Shown piece by piece: positions 11,701 through 21,573 of a DNA stretch of 64,000 nucleotides (the first letter of the stretch is position 1; each line of letters begins with the position of its first letter). Source of the stretch: Furcasterigmium furcatum (Eukaryota > Ascomycota > Sordariomycetes > Glomerellales > Plectosphaerellaceae); contig BCIA01000001.1 in assembly GCA_001599815.1 (NCBI GenBank), forward strand, positions 934,934 through 998,933, written 5' to 3'. The position numbers and the translations under genes are program-made. Under the pieces are notes generated by a model, which saw only the letters and a program-made list of their open reading frames with translations, was not told where the DNA came from and did no database searches.

Positions 11701-14700
11701 GCCGACTGTCTCGAACGAGTTGTCCCTCTCCGTGATAGCTTATCGACGTACGTCTGGTGCATGTCCTTAAGGATATCATCAATTTTGGCGCGAGATTCGA
11801 TACCTGATGCGGCTGATATGATGATTCCTGTCGGGGTGTTATTGTTTTCATACCGATCCTGACGATGTACCATGTGGTGACTTCAAAGTCAGGGTCTTCA
11901 AATTTGTGACCACCTGGCTCATGATGTACTGTTGGTCAACACCTTGCGCTGTAGAATCTGACTCTTTCACAGAAATGAAGGTTACCCCTCCGCTTGAATG
12001 CTTCCCGCGCCTGCGGCTCCATCGTCGGTATGGTGTTGGCGCGCAACAGTATTCACGATTTCATTCGCCTCGTGACATGCAGCCCAGACTCGGCATCGTG
12101 ATCCTGATCATCTTTACGGGGGGTGATAATTTACTCGAAAAGAGGACAGTAATCGGTATGTGGATTCTTGAACTGGCTCGATAGAACCCTGAGAGCACTT
12201 CATTTCTTCAATGTGGAACCCAGCCGACGTCTGGGTGGTGACAGCCTTGAGGAGGGGCTAGAATATCGCAACCACTGTAGAGTCCCTACAATGCGCTTGC
12301 TTTGGGAGAAATTCAGTTTGGAGGGCGAGGTCTAATTATTGAGGTGCAGTCACAGATCGTCGCCCAGGCATGGAAACCAGCCTCGGTTATCTGGTATCAA
12401 AAGAGATCCGGAATGTAACCCAGACGGACTTCGACGATGACTTGAACTTATTGAATGGGATTCTCCTACTCGCAAACACCGTCGGTTGTCTCTAGCTTCC
12501 TCGTTCAGGAAGAATCCGTCAAATTGAAGTATCGACACAAATGAATTGGTGACGGTGTTTCTGTGATACGGCAACAGCTTGACCTGGGATGCTCCCTGTG
12601 ACCCAGCAATTTGCTTAGATGGGCAGATCCATATAGACTGATGAGCCGAGGCGAAGTTTCCCGTTCTCTCGACAGTTCTGCCTCCTTAAAGGACGTGGGA
12701 ACCCCAGAGGCAGCTCTGCACGTGCTTATGGGATTGCTAACTATGATTCGAATTTAACTTGAACGTGGTCGCCTCACTATCGAAAATCGAAAAATGACCC
12801 ATGGACTTGGCACCACACGAGGGGAATGGCGGCTCAACTCATCCGCAGCGGGCTTGTCAAGGACGCCGTGAAACCTGATCATCTAGCATGAACTGGTAGA
12901 TCAAGAGATCCCGCTGCCATGAACTTTACACATCGCGTGCCACGCGAGCTAGTGATGCACGGGCGTGCCGGGGTCTTCGTTCACGATGGGACCAATCGGT
13001 ACAGTGACGTCACTGCAGAGGGTGATCGGATCCGACATGCAGGCAGGGCCGGTGCCCGGGCCTTGATTTCAATTGACGTCGCCCCGAAGGCAATCCGTCA
13101 GTGTCTCTGGCGAGAGTCGATCAATGCCTCGGGACGATCGTTGTTCTGAATCCCCCACGTCTTCCGAGACAGTCAGTACTGACTGACCCGGCGGTGAGCC
13201 TGTCGAAAGGGAGCTCCAGATGGCAGATCCCAGGGACCAGACTCGATATCGCTGGCAAGTTTGGTCTCACCGCCCGGCGCAGGTATCAAGTGCACATCTT
13301 TTACCAGAACAGGACACCCGCGCCGAGTCAGGCTGCCAACTTCACGTGAGGCTAATGTTCAAGGTCTCCAGTTTGCCGAGCCCAAAGTCTTGGGAGAATT
13401 CTGCAGCCTGTCGCGGAATCGTTGGTGGGACTGGCCTTTGGGGGAACTTGCGTAACAAGTACTGGGCTGCGCCGTGCGATGGGTCGAGTTTGACAGTTAT
13501 CCGAGTTCGGGAGAGTCATGATTTAGTAACGGGCGCCATGACGCGCCAATGGAAGAGTTGATCAGTTGCTCGGATAATCTTTTTTCTGCAGTCGGATTGC
13601 AGTCGGGCTGGACGGAGATTTGGGGGAAAGGCTGAGGAGCGCCAGCATTACGAATAAGGGGGTTCTGGGAAATAGGGGCCGTCCGACGTCGCGCGGCAGA
13701 AAAGGGACAGGTCAGCCCTGGGGTCGGGTCTTGCGCCTGCTTTCAGCCTCCTCCCGTCATCATTGTCCTTTCCGCAACTCGACTTCTCGACAACAGCTTG
13801 TTCATCGACTCTCTTTTCAGCTTCCAGTGCCATCTGACCCTCCACCGTCCTGACGGCCAACATCATATGACGGCCACTGTCTCGCACCCACGCCTCCCCC
13901 GTCCCATCAGACTAAAGCCCCCGTGTCCTTGGCTGTCTGACCTTCGGTACGTTCAGAATTCCTTGTCGTCTTGCGTCGGTGTCTGTCTGTCTCTCGCCTG
14001 TCCTGCCTCGGTGCTGCTGCCTACCTACCCATCCCGTCGCCCGCCCGTGCACCTGTCGAGCACCGTCACGGTCACGCCTCCTCGTGCAAAGTGGATTCTG
14101 CGGAGTCGTCGCGCGAATTCGGGGTATCTCTCGTCTTGGAGGCCATTCGGTGCTGGGGTCCGGTGGTTGGCAACTGGTCAGCTGGCCGCAACCCGCAGGC
14201 AGCCGGCGTCCATTCGGGCAGGTTCGGCCGTCGCTCACTCGACGTGTCGGCCGATGGGGACCACCTGAAGACGTTCCTCCGCGGGATGGGGGACAGATGA
14301 TCTCGTGAACCCGACGGGATGGGCGGCTGTGGCGGTCGCGAGGTCGACACACGACATCCCTCGTGTCTGTCACGCTGTCGTCCACAGTGCCGGCCGCGTT
14401 TGTACCGTCCCCCGGGCATGACTTTGTGGCAACTTTGCCGATGACTCGCGCCGACGCACCGTTGAATTGGTGCTCCCCTCCACTGTGGCCGCGGCGTCTC
14501 TCGCTGGAATTACAGCGGTCTTCAGCACCCGTGGATCCGACAGGGCGCTGAGGTGCCCCCCGCACACTCGCAGCTGAGGCCCGCAGCGGTCCGCTTTTGT
14601 TCTCCACTGTCTGATGCACCACGGGCGCATCAACCAAGCAAGCAACGAGAAGTGACGACTGACGTTCCTGTGTCCCCAGATGCCGGCCTGGCACAGCACC

Positions 14701-14861
14701 AGACTCGGACCCTGATTGATTCACCCGCGCTCCCTCCGACTTCGACCAACTACGCCCGCTCTTTTTTCGCTCCTACTATAAACCCTTCCCCCCTTCATCC
14801 CTCTCCCCCAACCCGACCCTACTCTTTTGCGGAAGGGAGCTGCTGCCAAACAGCCCCATAA
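8720..14861. other. 6.1-kb region without a supportable gene
   Basis: The largest gap in the window. The first kilobase is presumably promoter and leader of the Chs7-family gene. The last part contains a TATAAA near 14777 and a pyrimidine-rich stretch expected just upstream of the sugar transporter transcript. In between, open frames (longest about 190 codons at 10447-11025) start from non-ATG codons and have random-looking composition. Around 11.5-12.8 kb the sequence is less GC-rich and could be an old degraded insert, but no family is recognisable. Non-coding transcripts cannot be excluded. Confidence 0.4.
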
Positions 14862-17251
14862 CCGCCCAACATTCCCTCTCAAAGGTCCTCGCGTCTCCCG
14901 TCCAACATCCCCCTCCGAACGCTTCCCTCTCGCTCGGACCAGGACGAACAGTCGACGTCATTGCTCGCCGATCCGGACGCCGGCGCCTCCCACCACCGCC
15001 GCCGCTCCGTCGACGACGACGACGGATACGACAAAGCCGGCCGCCGGTCCACGGACTCGTCCGAGTCTTCCTGGACTGATACGGGAGACATTGCCGAGCA
15101 GCTCGCCGACGAGGACCCCCTCCGGTATACCCTGACACACGACGCCGATGACGAGTTCCTCGCCGGCCTGAACCGTCGTCAGCCCAAGCAGAAGCGCGTC
15201 CGGATCCAGCCGCCCCCCGGCCACGACGACCGCTCTCCCCACGGGCACAGTCCCATAGATAAGGAGGCCATCGAGGTCCCGCGAATCACCCCCAGACGAC
15301 CGTCCCTGACCCTACGGGTCATCGGCTTCATCATGACGGGCGGACGCTCCCTCCACGGCCTGACAGGCAAGGCCCTGATGTAGGTAGCAGGCATGCTGGT
15401 GAGATATTCGACCGAGAGCTAATCCAGCCTCTTCGCAGCTATTTCACCAGTGTATTTGTATCCCTAGGCGTCTTCCTCTTCGGATACGACCAAGGTGTCA
15501 TGTCTGGCATCATCACGTATGTCCGACCTCCCCCGATAAGCTCGACCTAGCCAGGTCTCTAACGTGCTCTCCGCAGAGGCTCGTACTTTGATAACTACTT
15601 CGGCCAGCCCTCCAGGGCCGAGGTCGGCACGATGGTGGCTATCCTCGAGGTGGGCGCCTTCATCTCCTCACTCATCGTCGGCCGCGTCGGCGATATCATC
15701 GGCCGCCGGAAGACCATCCTCTACGGATCTATCATCTTCTTCATTGGAGGTGCCTTCCAGACCTTTGCCAACGGTATGCCCATGATGATGCTCGGCCGTA
15801 TCATTGCGGGTCTTGGCGTCGGCGCGCTCTCAACCATCGTTCCCGTCTACCAGTCCGAGATCTCGCCGCCCCATAACCGTGGTAAGCTCGCTTGTATCGA
15901 GTTCTCTGGCAACATCATCGGCTACGCCACGTCCGTGTGGGTGGACTACTTTTGCGGGTACATCGAGAGTGACATGTCCTGGCGCATTCCCCTGCTGATG
16001 CAGTGCGTCATGGGCGCCTTACTCGGCCTCGGCAGCCTGATCATCGTCGAGTCTCCAAGGTTCGTGACCCCGACCCAACCCCCGATGACAATGGAACTCT
16101 TGCTGACAGCCTCCTCCTAGATGGCTCCTCGACAACGACCACGACGAAGAAGGCATCGTAGTCATTGCCAACCTGTACGGCAAGGGCGACATCCACAACC
16201 CCAAGGCGCGCGAGGAGTTCCGCGAGATCAAGATGAACGTGCTGCTGCAGCGCCAAGAGGGCGAGCGGACGTATGCTGAAATGTTCCGCCGCTACGGCAC
16301 CCGTGTCTTCATTGCCATGTCCGCCCAGGGTCTCGCGCAGCTCAACGGCATCAACGTCATCTCGTACTACGCGCCCCTCGTGTTCGAGTCGGCCGGCTGG
16401 GTCGGGCATGCTGCCGTCCTGATGACGGGCATCAACGCCATCACGTACTTCCTGTCCACCATCCCGCCGTGGTACCTCGTGGACCGCTGGGGTAGGCGTC
16501 CTATCCTGCTTAGCGGCGCCGTGCTCATGACCATCTCGCTCTCGCTCATCTCGTACTTCATCTACCTGGACGTGTCTTGGACGCCGACATGTGTGGTCAT
16601 CTTCGTCATGATTTACAACGCTGCTTTCGGTTACTCTTGGGGGCCTATCCCCTGGCTGTACCCCCCCGAGATCCTGCCTCTGAGCATCCGTTCCAAGGGC
16701 GCCAGTCTGTCGACGGCGACCAACTGGGCGTTCAACTGGCTCGTTGGCGAGATGACGCCGATTCTGCAGGAGTGGATCAAGTGGAGGTTGTACCTCGTGC
16801 ACGCGTTCTTCTGCGCGTGCAGTTTCGTTGTTGGTGAGTTGTCTCGATGTGTGTCCCCTGAGCGATGTATATGTTTGCTAACTACTGCCCGCCAGTTTAC
16901 TTCATCTACCCCGAAACCTGCGGTGTCCGCCTCGAGGAGATGGACTCACTCTTCGGCGACGCCAGCACCGCCATCGGCACGCCGTCGATTCACGCCGAGA
17001 CCGGTTCGCTCATGGGCCCCGGCTCGCCTGCGTTCTCGGGCATCGGCCCCAGCAGCAACATTCCGGGTCTGTCCCTCAACCCGCCGGACGCGACGTCGGT
17101 CGACGGCAAGATGCAGGGCGGCAACGATGCGGAGGCCAGCAGCACGATCAGCGGGTGGGTGTCCCGGGTCGTTGGGCGCACGCGCGGCAACAGCAGCGCC
17201 AGCGGCGGTCGGTACGCGCCGATCAACCAGTCGGGCGAAGAGCGCGACTGA
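14862..17251 (+). CDS. MFS sugar transporter with long N- and C-terminal tails
   Basis: Twelve-span plasma-membrane sugar/proton symporter type. Exons: open frame to 15379, then 15439-15516, 15577-16059, 16121-16833 and 16896-17251; all junctions are GT-AG and in frame. Sugar-porter signatures are in order: GYDQGVMSG, GRIIGRRK-like VGDIIGRRKTILYGS, PVYQSEISPPHNRGK, ESPRWLL, QLNGINVISYYAP, DRWGRRPILL, GPIPWLYPPEILPL and PETCGVRLEEMDSLFGD. A hydrophilic N-terminal tail (SESSWTDTGDIAEQLADE, DPLRYTLTHDADDEFLAG) and a Ser/Gly-rich C-tail flank the core. The 5' end is unresolved: the frame is open from 14862 (after a stop at 14859) but contains no ATG before 15333. So there is an unseen upstream exon, a non-AUG start, or initiation at 15333. 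Substrate cannot be told from sequence. Confidence 0.85.
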
Positions 17252-18198
17252 ACAGACAAGTAGAAGCGCTAGAAGAAGAAGAAGAGCCTGTCGCACACGA
17301 GGAAGCAGGCCTGGAGAAGGCGAGTGCGTATTCCGTGTCTGCCCACGGACAAGACTAGACTTTGGGCGCTATTGCATATAGACGGTGGCATTCTCCGGTG
17401 TCGCGAGGGATCGATCTACGGGTACTCGGCCTTGCGTTGCCCGAGTGGCGACGGCAGCGACAGCATTTGGAAAGCAGGATGGCCCGGTTTTTACGTTACA
17501 AAGGACCATGGACCTGCCCATGACGAATAAGGGGAGAGGGAGAGAAGAGGGCGCGGAATGCGCGAGATGCGCGGCGCCGGTTCTCATGAGCGGAGCTATT
17601 TACTTGTATGGTTTTTGTTGGAGAGGGTATTTGCTGAACTTTTCTGTGGGGAGATGTTGATATGTGCGAGAGATATTTGCGAGGGATGTGTGTATGTGGT
17701 AGGTAGAGTGTGAATGATAAACATCATGAATGGCTCAAGAAGGCTCTGTGGTCAACCTCGGGTGCTGGGGCTCAAGTGGTGACGATGTTGCCGGTGAGGT
17801 ACCACTTGAACCTCATCCCTGAGAGGTGAAGAATATCTAATGTGAAATTCGACGTTGTTTATACCTCTCATATTTTCAGAGTCATGGGGTATATACTGAG
17901 AACATGGCCGGGAAAGTTATAAAGTTCCAGCCTGTTACGTATGTGGTGCTGTTGGTTGCGTTGAGTGAGTTCCATGAGGCGACTGACTGCGGTGGATCTC
18001 CAACGTCGACCTCCCGTCATGCAGTGAGTGGTCCTTCTTTCCACCTTCAAGTTCCATCCACTTCGAACCTGCACTCATCAAACTTCCTACACACAACTTT
18101 TGAACGGGGGCCAAATCACCTTTCTAACCACTACATTCAAGCTCAATTTTCGTGCCTCACATCCAAACAGCCATACTCCCAGTCAAGAGACTGCAGCC
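17252..18198. other. Intergenic region between the transporter and the PITH gene
   Basis: About 950 bases holding the transporter 3' UTR and the PITH-gene promoter; both genes are on the plus strand. No coding signature is seen. Immediately before 18199 the sequence is A/C-rich with a CTGCAGCC context around the start codon, typical of a fungal leader. Confidence 0.4.
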
Positions 18199-19068
18199 AT
18201 GTCTTGCTCCCACGAACACCACGACCACTCGCACGGCGACGACCACGGCGAGCACGACCACTCAGATGACATAACCCCCGCGCTGCAGCACAGCCTGTAC
18301 CAACAGATCAACTTCGACGAGCTGACGACCCTCAACGAGGCGGTGCGGGACAGCGGGCGCGCCATCGTGCACAAGACGTGGGCGGAGCGCCTGGACGCCG
18401 AGCCCGAGCTGCTCAGCGATGCGGACGAGCAGCTGTTGATGAGCGTGCCGTGAGTGTTTCCACGAACCTCTACCCGTGCATGCATAAGCTGGTTGCATTT
18501 GCTTGACTACGTACTCGACGCTGGATGGGACGGAGACGGCCAAGACCGCCCGAGTACAGCCGCTCATCCTCACCTCATCTCACATCCTCCAGAGCAACGA
18601 CCGCTGACGAACCTCCCCAGCTTCACGGCCCAAGTAAAACTCCACTCCCTCCTCATCCGCACATCCACCTCGCCCTCGGCGCCGCGCACCCTCCACCTCT
18701 TCCTCAACCGCGACGACCTCGACTTCTCCTCCGCCGAGGACGCCCAGTCGACCCAGACGCTCGAGCTCTCCCGCACATCGGACGTGCAGGAGATCCCCGT
18801 CAAGCGGGCCCTCTTCGCCGGCACGCGGCGCCTCACGCTCTTCTTCCCGGACAACTTCGCCAGCGCGGGCGAGGCGGACGCCGACGACGGCGAGGACGAG
18901 GTCACGCGCGTGTCGTACGTCGGGTTCAGGGGTGAGTGGTCCGCGCTCGGCAGGGCGCCGGTGAACATCGTGTACGAGAGCGCCGCGAGGCCGAGCGATC
19001 ATGTCGTGCGCGGGGCGGAGGCGAAGCAGATGGGCGGCGGTATTGGGGGGAGGGGGAGGAAGGACTAG
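18199..19068 (+). CDS. PITH-domain protein (thioredoxin-like C-terminal domain family)
   Basis: Two exons, 18199-18449 and 18621-19068, encode 232 residues. The N-terminus is His/Asp-rich (SCSHEHHDHSHGDDHGEHDH), as in PITHD1-type proteins, and may bind metal. The PITH (DUF1000) beta-sandwich follows: LYQQINFDELTTLNE near residue 33, VPFTAQVKLHSLLIRTS across the splice junction, LHLFLNRDDLDFSSAED, and the closing part VSYVGFRGEWSALGR. The family binds proteasome or thioredoxin-like partners in other eukaryotes; the fungal role is unclear. The C-terminus is Gly-rich (GGGIGGRGRKD). It is tail-to-tail with the secreted protein gene. Confidence 0.9.
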
Positions 19069-19488
19069 TAGATGGGTGGATCGTGATGATGCTGGATGAG
19101 TTGAAGGGGGGCCAGCGAGAGAGCGCCCGTGAGAGTATCAACTTTAGCCCGTCTATTCTTCATTATCGAAGTAGGGAGCAGCAGTAAAGCAGCATCGTTA
19201 GACCATCTTCTCGACAATCGGGATGCACGCTCACCCACACTGTTGGGTGCCACGAAGCAGCTCCTTGCCGAATTCAACGGGTGTTCTGGCACGGGGGACG
19301 ATGAGGACCGATACACGTGAGGAAGTCATTAATTAATTAGTGAGATTTCCTATGCTGGGACTTTGAGTCCTCGACCCGGCTCAACGCCGGGGATGAATTA
19401 ATCAACGCTGCAGCAAACGCCATCCATGCATCCGTGTAAAGCAAAACGCCGTGTGTATGCTCTCCGGCTCAAAAGCGACCCCCACCCC
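19069..19488. other. Convergent 3' region between the PITH and secreted-protein genes
   Basis: These 420 bases lie between facing stop codons and presumably form the two 3' UTRs. A TTAATTAATTA run occurs near 19329-19339. No gene is seen. Confidence 0.4.
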
Positions 19489-20262
19489 TTAGCACTTGTA
19501 GTCGATGAAGAAGCCGTTCGTCGCGTCCTGCTCCATGATGACATGGCCCTTCTGGCCGCTGCTCGTCTCGAGCTGGATCTTCAGGTAGACGTCGGGGCTG
19601 CAGGCGACGGTGCCGATGGAGTGGTTCCTCGCGGTGTTGAACTCGGGCTGGTCCCAGAAGGTCATGTCGCCGTGCTTGGCGGTGGCGTTGGCGGCCTTGA
19701 CGAGGGGCTCGACGGCGTTCCAGGAGACGGCGCCCTCGGGGAAGTCGTTGAACTGGGTGATGCTGAGAAGGCCGTCGTCGACGACCTTGAAGGTGCGCTC
19801 GCCGATGACGTTCATCATCCAGCCGAGGGAGCAGGAGGTGGCGCCGGCGGGGAGCTTGAAGTGGGCGGCCTGCTCGAGGGAGACCTCGCCGTCCTGCTTG
19901 CGGATCTCGATGAGGGCCTGGGGGTCCGAGGACTCGTCCTTGTCCTCGGGCCAGAGGGTGTAGAGGTCTGGGATGATGGCGCGGCCGGGAGTGCAGGCGG
20001 CGGTCTCGTCATCGGAGGCGCCCTGCTCCTGACGGGGAACTGTGGTGGACACGGGGTCGCATGCTTCATTGCAGGGGTACTTGGTGAAGCAGCCCTCGAT
20101 CTCGGGGTCGTTCCAGCACTTGACGTAGAAGGAGCCCTTGGGGCACTCTTTGTACTGACGGGCCTCGGGCTGGGCGTTGGCGTTCCTGGTGTCGACGGGC
20201 TTGGCCGAGGCGATGCTGGCGAGGCAGGCAATGGCCAGAGCGAGCTGGTTGGAGTACTGCAT
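19489..20262 (-). CDS. Secreted cysteine-containing protein with But2-like C-terminal domain
   Basis: Single exon, 257 residues, starting at ATG 20262. A clear signal peptide covers residues 1-20 (QLALAIACLASIASA, then KPVDTR). The mature protein has nine cysteines: a cluster at 40, 49, 58, 64, 68 and 90, then 144, 221 and the last residue 257. The layout of the C-terminal half (FKLPAGATSCSLGW, TVACSPDVYLKIQL, ending DATNGFFIDYKC) resembles the But2 C-terminal domain found in many secreted fungal proteins. Two N-glycosylation sequons are visible (Asn192, Asn213). Small, secreted and cysteine-rich proteins are often effectors or wall proteins, but nothing here proves that role. It is not near other secreted genes. 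Confidence 0.7.
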   Translation of the reverse strand: MQYSNQLALAIACLASIASAKPVDTRNANAQPEARQYKECPKGSFYVKCWNDPEIEGCFTKYPCNEACDPVSTTVPRQEQGASDDETAACTPGRAIIPDLYTLWPEDKDESSDPQALIEIRKQDGEVSLEQAAHFKLPAGATSCSLGWMMNVIGERTFKVVDDGLLSITQFNDFPEGAVSWNAVEPLVKAANATAKHGDMTFWDQPEFNTARNHSIGTVACSPDVYLKIQLETSSGQKGHVIMEQDATNGFFIDYKC

Positions 20263-21573
20263 TGTGAAGGAGGAGCTTTGAGGGTTGGAGGACTGGGGGA
20301 TTGTTGGCTGAGGTGATATTGAGGGAGGTGGTTGTTGGTATATGTGTAGATTGGTCAAGGGATCAAGGGATCAATCAAGGTGGAAATTGTATCGTTGGAT
20401 CGTTTGCTGGTGAGGGGTGGGAAACAAGATCGTCGACTCACAGCTGGCGCCCCTCCCCTTATATGTTTGCTAGTGAACTTACTTGTTTGTAAAGCTGAGG
20501 CTGGATCCATCCTTGCCCCAGTCTTCGAGATGGAGATCTTCGCGGTCATCGTGTTAGGCCCCTTGGCCCCGACGGTGCACAGCCGGTGGCTTGGGGTTGT
20601 GTTGTCCGCTCAGAGACAAGGTTCACCGCTATTGCTGTGTGTCTTACTAGGGCTATCATTAGGTGCTAGCAGCTGGCTGACAAAGTCTGAGATGGGGCCG
20701 TATTGCCAACATGACAGTAATCCTTCGCTCACTGCCCGATGTTCCGGGGCTGGGAGTTGTTGCACTGAGAGAAAATAGTTCCAACTGCCAGCCGCCTCCG
20801 CCGCCGTCGTCGGCCCGGGGCCTGTCAACGGCCTGGCAGGGGGGATGCGCCAATCAGACCGGGTTGCCGTGATCCGCAGTGGCCTGAGCCCCCGGAGAGA
20901 CAGGGGTCCCTGGCTCCCTAAGCCGGGTGCCAAGGGGTTGGGGCTACTATTTTCAGGCCTTTTTGCAGTGGCTCCCGGCCGCCTGCCGTCAGCGACCTCG
21001 ACGCCATGGACGAGGCTGGGAAGATGCACCCCGTCGATAGTCCACGGCTTCTCACATCATCATACGTCTGAATTATACGGTGTCGTACAGCGTACTGTAC
21101 GCGTCTCCCAAGCAATCAAGTCTGTGCTGACCGTACAAGTAATGCCGGGAGACAAGTACAAGTTGAATTGCAATATTCCCCTTGGAGCCTTGACGATGAA
21201 CACGCGGAGCAGTATGCAAAGTACGCAGACAGGAGTCTTCGTCCCCTTCCGCATCGCAACAACGGAGATCGGCGATCAGCATCGTCCATGTGCCCGATGC
21301 GAAACTCAGATTCCCATACAGTCAAACCAGTGTTCCTCGGTGCGACATACCACTCTCAGATCCTATTTCTAGCCCGCGTGTTCTTGAAATCAAGGGAATA
21401 TTCCGGTCGAAACTTCCTGTATTCATCTGTCGCAGCTCTATGAGCTGGTATGCATTGAAAAGCCACAAGCCAAGGGGTATCTTAAAAGCATCAGAACAAC
21501 TCGCATCCAACACTCCGTAAACCAAGGAGCTAGCATCCCCTAAACACCCTCCTGTATCTCCCAGTGCACATCC
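20263..21573. promoter_or_regulatory. Upstream region of the secreted-protein gene and 3' flank of RRN6
   Basis: About 1.3 kb between two minus-strand genes. The part next to 20263 should be the promoter of the secreted protein; its leader is rich in short CAA/CCT tracts. Open frames seen here are short or lack family features. Nothing else is identified. Confidence 0.4.

Noticed and set aside
11664..12574. Possible decayed transposon or NLR-type fragment on the minus strand
   Set aside because: Scattered short open frames only; no recognisable motif, terminal repeat or target duplication.
13912..14724. 270-codon minus-strand open frame upstream of the transporter
   Set aside because: Arg/Gly/Ser/Pro-rich translation with no motif, overlapped by several equally long open frames in other phases.
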